Of a stretch of DNA of 64,000 nucleotides, positions 1 through 9,649 are shown in pieces. The notes below the pieces were generated by a model. The model saw only the letters and a program-made list of their open reading frames with translations. It was not told the DNA's origin and searched no databases. The stretch comes from Candidatus Alangreenwoodia gallinarii (lineage in GTDB: Bacteria > Bacillota > Clostridia > Peptostreptococcales > Anaerovoracaceae), in contig CAJFPD010000119.1 in NCBI GenBank assembly GCA_904398315.1, positions 1 through 64,000 on the forward strand. The letters are read 5' to 3'. The number at the start of each line of letters is the position of its first letter. Positions within the stretch are counted from its first letter, which is position 1. A program made the translations under genes and the position numbers.

Positions 1-1
1 C

Positions 2-154
2 GGAAAAGAAGGAATCGGTCTGGGGCTTTATCTGGCTAAGAAAATTATCGTCGACCAGAACGGCTATATTAAAGTTTCCTCTGCCGGGCTCACAGGCACC
101 TGTTTCTCCGTTTTTCTGAAAAAGGCACAGGAGGGCGAGTTATGCGTATCTTAA
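2..154 (+). CDS. Sensor histidine kinase, C-terminal fragment (5' truncated by window edge)
   Basis: Frame reads GKEGIGLGLYLAKKIIVDQNGYIKVSSAGLTGTCFSVFLKK..., a G2-box-like HATPase end; overlaps the response regulator start by 13 bp. Confidence 0.8.
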   Translation, partial: GKEGIGLGLYLAKKIIVDQNGYIKVSSAGLTGTCFSVFLKKAQEGELCVS

Positions 155-831
155 TCGTGGAAGATGACAGAGATCTGAATAAAATTATCTCAAAAAAGCT
201 GAAGGCGGAGGGATTCACCGTCGAAAGCGCGTACGACGGACAGGAGGCTCTGGATTATCTGGAGCTCCTCCCTTATGATCTGGCCATCATGGATATCATG
301 ATGCCGAAATCCGACGGTCTGGAGACGATACGCCATCTGCGCGCCGAGGGGAATCTTACCCCCGTCATCCTTCTGACGGCCCGGGATACCGTGCAGGACA
401 AAGTAGACGGGCTGAACATCGGAGCCAACGATTATCTCGTCAAGCCCTTTTCCTTTGACGAGCTGATCGCGAGAATCCACGCCGTGACGCGGACGGCTGC
501 CGGCAATCCGGGCAATACGTATTCTCTTGCGGATCTCACTCTCGATGTAAAGACGCATACGGTCACGCGCGGCGGCCGGGAAATCACGCTGACAGCAAAA
601 GAATACTCCCTTCTGGAATTTCTTCTGAGAAATAAAAATCAGGTGCTCTCCCGGCAGAAAATAGAAGACAACGTATGGAACTTTGATTACGGCGGAGGTA
701 CCAATATCGTCGATGTCTACATCAAATATCTGAGAAAGAAAATCGACGAAGGTTTCCCGGTACGGCTGATTCACACCGTCCGGGGAGTTGGGTATATCCT
801 GAAGGAAGGAGAGGCGAAAGAGAACAACTGA
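142..831 (+). CDS. OmpR/PhoB-family response regulator
   Basis: Receiver domain (VEDDRDLNK, MDIMMPKSDG, LLTARD, VKPFSFDEL) plus winged-helix C-terminus (LTAKEYSLLEFLLRN, TVRGVGYIL). Confidence 0.95.
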   Translation: MRILIVEDDRDLNKIISKKLKAEGFTVESAYDGQEALDYLELLPYDLAIMDIMMPKSDGLETIRHLRAEGNLTPVILLTARDTVQDKVDGLNIGANDYLVKPFSFDELIARIHAVTRTAAGNPGNTYSLADLTLDVKTHTVTRGGREITLTAKEYSLLEFLLRNKNQVLSRQKIEDNVWNFDYGGGTNIVDVYIKYLRKKIDEGFPVRLIHTVRGVGYILKEGEAKENN

Positions 832-1006
832 CATTCTTCCGGATTTTCTCAATTTTTTCACGCTTTCTAATCTTTTTCTAATTCTTTGACGTTACACTGT
901 GAACATAAGATAAACACTGCGCAGGCAGAAAACGGAAAGGGAGAATGAAAATTTCCTGCGCAGAGCAGAATAAACAGTAAGAGAAGAACGCAAAGGAGAT
1001 GAAACG

Positions 1007-1639
1007 ATGATGAAGAAATTGAGAACTTTATTCGTACTGGTACTGGCAGTTTCCTGTATTTTCCTGGCAGCGGGGTGTTCCTCCGGCGGATCCGGAGGCA
1101 ATTCCAACAGCGGCACTTCCGGAACCTCCGGCAATGCCTCCGGAACGGCTTCCGGTAATAATTCCGGCACTCAGACAGAAATCGGCCTCGATGAGGCGGA
1201 AAGAATCGCTCTGGAGAACGCAGGCGTCGCGGAAGCCGACGCTGTCTACGTCACGGCGCATCCGGAATATGATGACGGCGCATATATTTACAACGTAGAA
1301 TTTTATTCCGGAAATACGGAATACGACTATGAAATCGACGCATATACCGGAGAAATCAGATCCTTCGACCAGGATATCGAGGATTATACCATCGGATCGA
1401 CACCGTCTCAGAGCGGCGGCGATGTACAGATTGACGTAGAAACAGCCAAGAACGCGGCATTCCGTCAGGCCGGTGTAACGGAAGATGCTGTAACGCTGAC
1501 GAAAGCCGAGCTGGAATACGACGACGGAAGAGCCATGTATCAGATTGAATTCATCCACGACAATATGGAGTATGAGTTCGAAATCGACGCGACAGACGGA
1601 AGTGTCATCCAGCAGGAGAAGGAATCCGTTTATTCCTGA
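1007..1639 (+). CDS. PepSY-domain lipoprotein (two PepSY-like repeats, Ser/Gly-rich linker)
   Basis: Signal peptide with lipobox LAAGC; two repeats of the Y-x-x-E(F/Y)..ID..TG-I/V type; directly downstream of the HK/RR genes. Confidence 0.8.
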   Translation: MMKKLRTLFVLVLAVSCIFLAAGCSSGGSGGNSNSGTSGTSGNASGTASGNNSGTQTEIGLDEAERIALENAGVAEADAVYVTAHPEYDDGAYIYNVEFYSGNTEYDYEIDAYTGEIRSFDQDIEDYTIGSTPSQSGGDVQIDVETAKNAAFRQAGVTEDAVTLTKAELEYDDGRAMYQIEFIHDNMEYEFEIDATDGSVIQQEKESVYS

Positions 1640-1723
1640 TAAAATTCATTTATTTCTGATGAAATCAGAAAACAGCCCGGGAACCGGGCAACGGATTCCA
1701 TATAACAGGGTTACAAACAGATA

Positions 1724-1793
1724 AACCGTATCATGACGGGCTGCCGGCAGGATTTTCCGCAGAACCGGCAGCCCGCGTGATACGGTTTTTTTA
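1724..1793 (+). terminator. Rho-independent terminator after the PepSY gene
   Basis: AACCGTATCAnnnCGGGCTGCCGG...CCGGCAGCCCGnnnGATACGGTT followed by TTTTTTATTTTTT. Confidence 0.85.
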
Positions 1794-1992
1794 TTTTTTA
1801 TGGATTTTTCCATACGCAGATATTTATGCTGCGGTGGAAAAACAGAATTCGAAAAACGAAAAAAAATAGTGCGGCAGGCAGGGCAGGCAGAAAGTAATAA
1901 TACAGGCACGCGCAAAATCGCGCGAAACGCAAAAATTGTATACAAAATAGTGACCGATGGAAAAAATATCATTTTTCCGTCTCGCGAGTTAT

Positions 1993-2026
1993 AACTATTC
2001 CTAAAATTAATATTTTAGGAATAGTT
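1993..2026. repeat. Perfect AT-rich inverted repeat (15-bp arms, TAAT spacer)
   Basis: AACTATTCCTAAAAT-TAAT-ATTTTAGGAATAGTT. Confidence 0.9.
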
Positions 2027-2129
2027 GTCTGTCTCTCACATGCGCTTCCCCGTTTGTGATTCTTTGGATATTCCCACAGAGAAAAATCCAGATAAATCCT
2101 TACATTTAAATAAAACATGAAAATCCGCA

Positions 2130-2185
2130 AACAAAAAATATCAGAGGAATCTTCCCGCACAGATTGCGTGCGGGAAGATTCCTCT
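2130..2185 (-). terminator. Terminator for the efflux operon
   Basis: 18-bp perfect arms AGAGGAATCTTCCCGCAC/GTGCGGGAAGATTCCTCT; minus strand continues GATATTTTTTGTTTG. Confidence 0.85.
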
Positions 2186-2271
2186 GTCCGTTGTTTGTCC
2201 GTTGTTGTCCGTCCATCCCGGCAGACCCCGGCCCGGAATCCGTAAATGCTGCCGAAAATGATCTGCTGGCG

Positions 2272-4209
2272 TCAGCTGAACGAAATCCGCGTCGTGCCGA
2301 CGCCTGTCTCAAACAGAATATCATAAACCGCCTCGTTATAAGCGACAATCGCGCTCATCAGCGCCTGCTGCGACTGCGTCAGCGTCAGCTGAGCGCTTTC
2401 GATCTCCGACATCGTGGCCAGGCCGTTTTCATACTGCACCTTTGCCAGTTCCAGAGAACTTTCCGTCAGGTCGATCAGCGATTCATACCTCGAAATCTGG
2501 CTTTCCAGAGCCGACAACTCCTCGTAAGACGTTCGCAGCGATGTCTCCTTGGCTTCCGTCATCTGAGAAATCGCCATCTGCGCCTGATCGTAAGCCAGCT
2601 CCGCGTTTTTATACGCTGTAGAAGAATGGTTTGTGGTATATCTCAGCGACCGGATCTGGATGTCGGTCACTTCCGTCAGATAATCATAGTACTTCAGTTC
2701 CAGATTGTTCTCCAGCATGGATTCCAGAGCCTCCGACAGCGACGGAATTTCCAGATCTGTCTTTTTTAGCTCTGTCGTCAGCACGATCTGCGTATCGCTG
2801 TCCAGTCCCAGCAGCATGCGGAAATTCGCCCCGGCGGATTCGGCGGTGTTTTCCGCCTGAACGAGACTGTCCTCTGCGGCGGCTACACTGTTTTCCTGCG
2901 TCTTCACTTCGATGGCGGAAGCGTCGCCGAGTTCATATCTCGTCCGGACCAGCTCCAGCGTCCTGCGCTCGGAGGCCAGCGTCTCCTCACAGACCTTTGC
3001 GTTTTTCTCCGCCTGCAGCAGTCCGTAATAGAGCTGTATCGTACTCTGCTCAATCTGATTCATATCGGCTTCATAATTGTTGTCGATATTTTCTCTCACG
3101 AAATCGCGCTGAAGCTGAGCGAGCTCGAGATTGTATTTCGTGACGCCGCTCTGCTGAAGCTGATACTGCTGTTCCAGAGGCAGAAACTTCATCATATCCA
3201 GAGAGTCCGATATGCTGGAAGCGGTATCCTGGTATCCGGCGGCAATCGCCTCGTCCGACCGTCTGGACATCTGCGCCGCCTCCGCCTGTGTGCCCCCTGT
3301 CTGCATCCGCTCTACCGCTTCCTCCAGAGAAAGCTCTGTTTCAGGCAGAGGCAGCAGAACGGAGATCACCTCCTCCGGAATCTCATAGCCCGCCTGCGCC
3401 TGCTCCTGAATTTTCTCATAAGCGTGATAAACCGCGATGGCGGTATTGCCGCGGGAAGCGGCTTCCGACCCGTCGCCCGTCTCAGGATCGAACTCCTTCA
3501 TCCCTTCATAGATTCCGAGCTTGTCGGCTGCGCGGACATAATTGTCCGGCCAGCTTCCGGTAAGCTCCCGGGCGCTGATTCCGGCGGCTCTCACACAGAT
3601 GGCCGCCAGCTCGTTGTACGTGATGTTTCCCTGCGGCCGGAATATCCTGTCTCCGTATCCGTTGACGATACCGCACAGAGATGATGCGGCGATATACGGC
3701 TGAGCCCAGACGCTGTTTTCCAGATCATCGTAAAGAGACAGGGCGAGCTCTCTCATGCTGCTCTCCTCTCCCATGGATACGGCCAGCTGCTGTGCGTATT
3801 TTTCCGCCTCGTTCCCGCTGTCGTCCTCCGTTTTTCCGTCAGCGCTTCCCTCTTCTTCCTGAGGCAGCCTTTCCGCGGCCGACTCCGGAAGAAGAAGAGC
3901 CGCGTCCGATTCCGTAAGAAGAACGGCAAACATCTTCGCCGCCTCCGCGCGGGTAATCCTGCCGTCCGGTCGGAACGTTCCGTCCTCATATCCGCTGAGG
4001 ATCTGCGCCTCCGACAGAAAATTTACCGCTTCTTCGCAGGTCTCGTCCCGGATATCGGAATACTGCCGTTCCGCTGTATCCGATGAGCCTGCCGCATCCG
4101 CCGCACAGACAGGCACCGCAAAGGATGCCGCGCACAGTCCCGCCGCCGTCACGGCTGCCGTCAGACGCAGCTTCCATCTTCCGCTGCGTTGTTTTACATT
4201 TTTTACCAT
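2272..4209 (-). CDS. Secreted SLH-domain protein fused to a TolC-like outer-channel coiled-coil domain
   Basis: Signal peptide; SLH motifs (YSDIRDETCEEAVNFLSEAQILSGYEDGTFRPDGRITRAEAAKMF; AASSLCGIVNGYGDRIFRPQGNITYNELA); C-terminal TolC-type helices (YYGLLQAEKNAKVCEETLASERRTLELVRTRYELGDASAIEVKTQENSVAAAEDSL...). Confidence 0.8.
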   Translation of the reverse strand: MVKNVKQRSGRWKLRLTAAVTAAGLCAASFAVPVCAADAAGSSDTAERQYSDIRDETCEEAVNFLSEAQILSGYEDGTFRPDGRITRAEAAKMFAVLLTESDAALLLPESAAERLPQEEEGSADGKTEDDSGNEAEKYAQQLAVSMGEESSMRELALSLYDDLENSVWAQPYIAASSLCGIVNGYGDRIFRPQGNITYNELAAICVRAAGISARELTGSWPDNYVRAADKLGIYEGMKEFDPETGDGSEAASRGNTAIAVYHAYEKIQEQAQAGYEIPEEVISVLLPLPETELSLEEAVERMQTGGTQAEAAQMSRRSDEAIAAGYQDTASSISDSLDMMKFLPLEQQYQLQQSGVTKYNLELAQLQRDFVRENIDNNYEADMNQIEQSTIQLYYGLLQAEKNAKVCEETLASERRTLELVRTRYELGDASAIEVKTQENSVAAAEDSLVQAENTAESAGANFRMLLGLDSDTQIVLTTELKKTDLEIPSLSEALESMLENNLELKYYDYLTEVTDIQIRSLRYTTNHSSTAYKNAELAYDQAQMAISQMTEAKETSLRTSYEELSALESQISRYESLIDLTESSLELAKVQYENGLATMSEIESAQLTLTQSQQALMSAIVAYNEAVYDILFETGVGTTRISFS

Positions 4210-4222
4210 ATATTTTATCCTC

Positions 4223-4837
4223 TCAGCAGGCGATCCCGTGAAAGATATAATCGATCACCAGATCGCTGCTCCATTCCTCCGGAAAAGAAAACAGCTGTCC
4301 GAAGACACACTTTTCCGAATCTTTTGCGTCACTGGCCGCCCGCTGCAGCGATAAAAAAGCGCCCGCAAGCATGGTAGCGACAAATTTCGGATCGATTTTC
4401 CGGAATTCTCCCCTTTTCTGTCCCTCCTCGATGATAGACAGAATCAGTTCGTTGTGATACGTCAGAATGGCGGAGATTTCTCTCAGAAAGCTGCTTTCTT
4501 CATTGGAAAAAACAGCATTTGCCTCAAAAGCCGTCAGAAAGTGGCCGGAAAACGTCCGGATCTGTTTTAGATCGAGGCGGATCATCGCCTTCATCTTTTC
4601 CGACGGACTGTCATGAACCAGCACATCCCGGGCTACCCGTTCTTCATACTCTCTTCGGAACCGGCGCGACCATTCCGCCGCCAGTTCCTCCTTGCTGCGG
4701 AAATATTCGTACATCGTCGCCTTGGCGATTCCGCACGCTTCCGCGATATCCGCCATCTTTGTCTCCCGATACCCTTTTCTTTCAAAGAAGCAGGAAGCGG
4801 TATCGAGAATTTCTTTTCTCCTGTCATTTTTTCTCAT
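4223..4837 (-). CDS. TetR/AcrR-family transcriptional regulator
   Basis: MRKNDRRKEILDTASCFFERKGYRETKMADIAEACGIAKATMYEYFRSKEELAAEW: TetR HTH; start reassigned to the Met at 4837, overlapping the RND gene end. Confidence 0.9.
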   Translation of the reverse strand: MRKNDRRKEILDTASCFFERKGYRETKMADIAEACGIAKATMYEYFRSKEELAAEWSRRFRREYEERVARDVLVHDSPSEKMKAMIRLDLKQIRTFSGHFLTAFEANAVFSNEESSFLREISAILTYHNELILSIIEEGQKRGEFRKIDPKFVATMLAGAFLSLQRAASDAKDSEKCVFGQLFSFPEEWSSDLVIDYIFHGIAC

Positions 4838-7800
4838 GCTTCGCACCCCGTCTCGCAAGCCACAGAGCTTCGCGGTAAAGGCTGATCTTCTTCCTCGCCA
4901 GACGTCTTCTGCCTCTCTTCGTCTCGATATCATCCACGATCGCATACAGAACAGGAATGATAAAGAGGGTAATCAGCGTGGACGCGCTCAGGCCTCCGAT
5001 GATCGACATCGCCATAGGAGCCATGATCTCCATACCGTCTCCGGAGCCGATGGCCATCGGGATCATGCCGATTACCGTCGTCAGCGTCGTCATCAGAATC
5101 GGTCTCATACGCGTGCTTCCCGCCTGCGCGATGGCCTCGTCTCTTCCCATCGTCATCCGGTTCTGCTCGATAAATTCCACCAGCAGTATCGCGTTGTTGA
5201 CGACGATGCCGATGAGAATGATCAGGCCGATCAGCGACGGCATGGACAGCTTCATGCCCGACAGGAACAGAGCCAGAAAAGCTCCCGACATGGCAAACGG
5301 AATCGACATCATGACCATCAGCGGCAGGATAAAGGATTCGAACTGCGCCGCTAAAACGATATATACCAGCAGGATGGAAATGACGAGTGCAAGGAGAAGA
5401 TCCGAAAAGGTATCCAGCATCTGTTCCTGCATACCGCTCTCTCCGTAATACACGCCGTCCGGGAAATCGTATTCTTCCACGATATCGTAAATTTCTCCGG
5501 AAGCCCTGTTATTGTCCGCGCCTTCCGCCAGCGTGATATCGATATTCTGGATGACCTTCTGCCCCGTCTTATTGATCGCCACCGGAGAATTTCCCGATTC
5601 AAAGTCGGCGATCTGATAGACGGGAACAGTCAGCCCCGTGGAACCTGTCACATTGATATTTCTCAGGCTGTCCAGAGAAGCGGAATCCGCATCTTCCAGA
5701 GCGAGCACAACGTCGATATCTGTTCCGTCGACAGTGACGCTTGTGGCCGTCGTTCCGGACAGCGAACCCGACAAGGCGGATGCCAGCTGATATGCCGTGA
5801 TGCCGTAGCTTGCCGCTGCCGTCCGGTCGAGGTTAACCTGCATCTCCGGGCTGCCCTCTTCCACATCGGTGGTGACCTCCTCCACGCTGCCAAGCTCACC
5901 TATCCGCGCCGCCAGATCGAGAGCCGCGTCGCTGACGGAATCCACATCTTCGCCGAGAATTTCCACTGTAACATCAGAGCCGGTGAGAGTCATGCTCATG
6001 CTGGACGTCATCTCATACGTCATCTCCGCTCCGGCCAGATCCCGGAACTGTTCTTTCACATTGTTCATGACCTGCTCCGTCGTACGATCCCGCTCCTCCC
6101 TGTCGACCAGCGTCACGGAAATGGAATCCGAAGAGGACGAAGATGTCAGCGCGGAGGAAGAGCTTCCCACACTGTAAGTGACATGATCCACCTCCGGCAG
6201 TGCGAGACAGTATTCCTCCACCGGAGAGAGAAAGGCATCCCGCTCCGAAAGCGAAGTTCCGTAAGGCATCTTTGCCGTCACGGAAAACGTTCCTTCATCT
6301 GTCGCAGGCAAAAGCTCCCAGCCAACCAGCGATAGCAGAGAAACGGAAGCGGCAAAGATCGCCAGCAAAAGTGCCAGAACGCGTTTTCTGCGCTTCAGGA
6401 TCCAGTGACATGCGGATTTGTATCCTTCTGTCATGGCATCGATGAAGGAGGCAAAGCGGTTGACGATGTGATACCGGTAAAAGAACGGACCGATTTTCAC
6501 ATAATCCTGGGAAACCGAACTGTCCAGCAGCTTGGAACAGAGCATGGGAACGATGGTGAGCGAGACCACAAGAGATGCCAGCAGCGCGCCGATGATCGTA
6601 TAACAGAAATCCTGAAATACCATGCCCGCAAGGCCGCCGGAAAGGGCTACCGGCAGATAGACGACGACGCTGGTCAGCGTCGAAGCCATGACGGCCAGCC
6701 CTACTTCTCTGCTGCCTTCTACGGAAGCTTCCCGGGCAGAAAGCCCCATTTTATTGCGCCGGAAGATATTTTCCAGCACGACGACAGAATTGTCCACCAG
6801 CATTCCCACCGCCAGCGTCAGCGATCCCAGAGTGATAAGGTTCAGCGACATACCCAGCACTTTCATGATGCAGAATGTCGCGAAAATCGATGTCGGAATC
6901 GAAATGCCGATGACGAGTGTGGAACGGATATTGCGCAGAAAGAAGAAGATGACGATAACCGCCAGAATTGCTCCCTGCACCGCCGATTCCGCCACAGAAC
7001 GGATCGAGCTTCGCACAAAATCCGACTGATCGAATCCGATCGCAAACTGCACTTCATCTCCGAATTCCTCTGTTAAAGATTCCATCGTCTCCTGCACCGC
7101 ATCGGACAGCTCCACAATATTGGCATCCGATGATTTGCTGATGCTGAGCGCGATCGCTTCCTTTCCGTCCAGACGGCTGACGGAGGATGCCTCCGAATCC
7201 TGATAATGAATGTCGGCGATATCTTTCAGCGTGATAACGCTGCCATCGTTGAGTGTGACCGGCATATCCGATATCTCCGTCAGACTTTCAAATTCGCCGT
7301 TTGTGCGGACGATGACTTCCTGCGAACCGTTTTTTACCGTTCCGCTCGGCAGACTGACATTTTCCGCCTGAAGCAGAGAGGCAATCGTAGAGATAGTGAG
7401 CCCGTATCCGGTCAGTTTGTTCTGATCGAAATCCACCGCGATCTGCGGATCGGTGCTGCCTGTCATCGAAACGGAAGCCACTCCGGAAATCCTCTCAAAT
7501 CTCGGTATGATATTATCCTCGAGATACTGTGCCAGCTCCGAGGTATCCCGGCCGGAGTAGGCGTAAATCTGCATGACCGGCACCGCATCCATATTCATCT
7601 TCATAATGGTGGGTTCCGACGCTCCGTCCGGAAAGGCGTTCTGCACGAGAGACAGCTTCTCCCGCATATCCAGCGTAGCGAAATTCATATCGGTATCCAT
7701 GTCGAATTCCAGCATCACGACGGAAACTCCTTCGGATGTCATGGAATACATTTCCTGCACACCTTCCACGGAAGCGAAGGTCTCCTCTATGGGCGTCGTA

Positions 7801-7985
7801 ATCAGAGAATCCACTTCTTCCGGTCCGGCTCCGGTATATGTAACCATCGTCAGCGCATAGGGATAGTCAATATCCGGCAGAAGTGCCTGAGGCAGCCGGA
7901 AAAGAGAAACCGCGCCGAGGATCAGAACGGCCGCCAGAATCATAATCATCGTTACAGGCCGTTTTACCGCTAATTTTGATAACAT
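4824..7985 (-). CDS. RND/MMPL-type efflux transporter (AcrB/MexB-like)
   Basis: 1053 aa; LAVKRPVTMIMILAAVLILGAVSLFRLPQALLPDIDYP start, GMLVDNSVVVLENIFRR and VNNAILLVEFIEQNR signature repeats. Confidence 0.95.
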   Translation of the reverse strand: MLSKLAVKRPVTMIMILAAVLILGAVSLFRLPQALLPDIDYPYALTMVTYTGAGPEEVDSLITTPIEETFASVEGVQEMYSMTSEGVSVVMLEFDMDTDMNFATLDMREKLSLVQNAFPDGASEPTIMKMNMDAVPVMQIYAYSGRDTSELAQYLEDNIIPRFERISGVASVSMTGSTDPQIAVDFDQNKLTGYGLTISTIASLLQAENVSLPSGTVKNGSQEVIVRTNGEFESLTEISDMPVTLNDGSVITLKDIADIHYQDSEASSVSRLDGKEAIALSISKSSDANIVELSDAVQETMESLTEEFGDEVQFAIGFDQSDFVRSSIRSVAESAVQGAILAVIVIFFFLRNIRSTLVIGISIPTSIFATFCIMKVLGMSLNLITLGSLTLAVGMLVDNSVVVLENIFRRNKMGLSAREASVEGSREVGLAVMASTLTSVVVYLPVALSGGLAGMVFQDFCYTIIGALLASLVVSLTIVPMLCSKLLDSSVSQDYVKIGPFFYRYHIVNRFASFIDAMTEGYKSACHWILKRRKRVLALLLAIFAASVSLLSLVGWELLPATDEGTFSVTAKMPYGTSLSERDAFLSPVEEYCLALPEVDHVTYSVGSSSSALTSSSSSDSISVTLVDREERDRTTEQVMNNVKEQFRDLAGAEMTYEMTSSMSMTLTGSDVTVEILGEDVDSVSDAALDLAARIGELGSVEEVTTDVEEGSPEMQVNLDRTAAASYGITAYQLASALSGSLSGTTATSVTVDGTDIDVVLALEDADSASLDSLRNINVTGSTGLTVPVYQIADFESGNSPVAINKTGQKVIQNIDITLAEGADNNRASGEIYDIVEEYDFPDGVYYGESGMQEQMLDTFSDLLLALVISILLVYIVLAAQFESFILPLMVMMSIPFAMSGAFLALFLSGMKLSMPSLIGLIILIGIVVNNAILLVEFIEQNRMTMGRDEAIAQAGSTRMRPILMTTLTTVIGMIPMAIGSGDGMEIMAPMAMSIIGGLSASTLITLFIIPVLYAIVDDIETKRGRRRLARKKISLYREALWLARRGAKHEKK

Positions 7986-7999
7986 AAATGACCCCCTGT

Positions 8000-9457
8000 C
8001 TATTCTTCCTCATCCGTCTGTCTTGTTTCGCCGGAGGCCTGTTCCACCACTCTCACCTGTTCTCCGTCGCTGACATAATCCTGACCGCGGACGACGATGG
8101 TCTCTCCCGCGTTCAGCGAGGATGTAATTTCCGCGTCCGTTCCGTTGTCTATTCCAACGGTGACCGGACGCAGCTCAATCTTATCATCTTCCGCGAGTAC
8201 GGCTACGTAATTCTGACCTCTCCTCGTCACTACAGCGTCAGAGGGAACGATCACCGCATCCGTTCTGTTCTCTGTCACGATCGAAACTTCGGCGAGCATG
8301 CCCGCTTTCATATTTTCATAACTGGAAAGAGCGATCTTTACTGTGTAAGTATATGTTCCCTGCTCCGGCATGTCGGCAATCTCGGTGACGGTTCCCGTAT
8401 ACGGCTCCTCCGATAAGGAACGGATATATACTTCCACCTGCTGACCTTCGGCGACACTGTTGATGAGATATTCCGAAACCTGTGCTTCCAGTATGAGAGA
8501 GGAGGTATTGGAAATCACGACAGAAGGAGAGGTCTGAGCCGCCGGACCTCCTGCCGTGACGCTGACCGTCTCGACAGTTCCGCTGGAAGGTGCCGTCACA
8601 TTATAGTATCCGAGGGCCGAGGAAGCGCTGTCCACTCCCAGACGCGCCTGTTCCACGGCATTCAGTGCGCTGTCATACTGAGCCTCGGCGCTGTCACACT
8701 GAGCCTCAGCGCTGTCGTACTGCATCACGGCACTTTCATGCTGCGTCACAGCGGCATCATACTGCGCCTGCGCCGATTCCAGATCCGACAGCGAGATGGC
8801 TCCTGCATCGTACAGCGACTGCATCCTGTCGAGAGTTTTCTTCATCGTATCCACGCTGTCCTGGGCTGACTGAATCGCCAGCTGAGCCTGCCGCACCTGT
8901 GTCTGTGCCTGCTGCACCTGCGTCTGTGCCTGCTGTACCTGTATCTGTGCCTGATCCACCTGGAGCTGTGCCTGATCTATCTGCGTCTGCGCCTGATCGC
9001 TGTCGATGGTAAACAGTGTCTGTCCCGCCGTAACGTAATCTCCTTCCTCCACAAAGACCTCCGTCACCTCTCCGGATACCATCGGAATCACGTTGACAGC
9101 ATCCTCGGAAGATACGATTCTTCCGGAAACGGGAGAGTACTGAGCGATATCTCCTGTCTGTACCTGCTGTACCTGCACATTCGTGAGAACGGCCGCTTCC
9201 GCCGTCTGTCTGTTTTCCTCCATCTGCAGCTGGACGACACGGATCACCGCCAGCACGATAAAAACAGCGAGTATCAGAAAAAAAATCACGCCCGCCTTGC
9301 TGCGCTTCGGCATGTCTTTTTTCGTATCGCTGATTTTCTGACGGATTTCCGGAATCATTTCCTCCGCTTCCGCGCCTTCCGCCTGCGCGGCGAGATTCCG
9401 CGTCTTGAGAGCATTTTCTCTTTCGCTCCGTCCGTCATCTCTGTTTTCTACTTCCAT
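8000..9457 (-). CDS. HlyD-family efflux periplasmic-adaptor-like subunit
   Basis: N-terminal TM, biotinyl-lipoyl-like halves, long coiled-coil hairpin, beta-barrel region; upstream of RND. Confidence 0.92.
   Translation of the reverse strand: MEVENRDDGRSERENALKTRNLAAQAEGAEAEEMIPEIRQKISDTKKDMPKRSKAGVIFFLILAVFIVLAVIRVVQLQMEENRQTAEAAVLTNVQVQQVQTGDIAQYSPVSGRIVSSEDAVNVIPMVSGEVTEVFVEEGDYVTAGQTLFTIDSDQAQTQIDQAQLQVDQAQIQVQQAQTQVQQAQTQVRQAQLAIQSAQDSVDTMKKTLDRMQSLYDAGAISLSDLESAQAQYDAAVTQHESAVMQYDSAEAQCDSAEAQYDSALNAVEQARLGVDSASSALGYYNVTAPSSGTVETVSVTAGGPAAQTSPSVVISNTSSLILEAQVSEYLINSVAEGQQVEVYIRSLSEEPYTGTVTEIADMPEQGTYTYTVKIALSSYENMKAGMLAEVSIVTENRTDAVIVPSDAVVTRRGQNYVAVLAEDDKIELRPVTVGIDNGTDAEITSSLNAGETIVVRGQDYVSDGEQVRVVEQASGETRQTDEEE
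8880..9003. repeat. 21-bp-period coding tandem repeat in the HlyD coiled coil
   Basis: Protein IDQAQLQVDQAQIQVQQAQTQVQQAQTQVRQAQLAIQSAQ; heptad units. Confidence 0.85.
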
Positions 9458-9491
9458 ACTCTTCTCCTTTTATCTTTTGCTTTCTGATTTT

Positions 9492-9507
9492 CCGACCCGC
9501 GGGTCGG
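9492..9507. promoter_or_regulatory. Perfect 16-bp palindrome, candidate TetR operator of the efflux operon
   Basis: CCGACCCGCGGGTCGG just downstream of a minus-strand promoter (TTGACT-18-TACACT, 9522-9546) and upstream of the HlyD start. Confidence 0.65.
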
Positions 9508-9607
9508 TCCGATATAAGTGTAACCTCTCCCTCCCGATCAAGTCAATCACTATCTGTTCTCTGTACGGCTGCCGCCGGCTCTGAAGAATGAAAATGCGGC
9601 AGAAATA

Positions 9608-9643
9608 AAAAAACAGGGCTCCGCCCTGACAGGCGAAGCCCTG
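9608..9643 (-). terminator. Terminator downstream of map
   Basis: Minus strand CAGGGCTTCGCCTGTCAGGGCGGAGCCCTGTTTTTTTA. Confidence 0.85.
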
Positions 9644-9649
9644 AAAAAA

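Noticed and set aside
1800-1994. 64-aa ORF in the AT-rich intergenic region
   Set aside because: No RBS or domain; low-complexity basic translation typical of non-coding DNA.
8880-9003. Short tandem DNA repeat
   Set aside because: Explained by heptads of the HlyD coiled coil.
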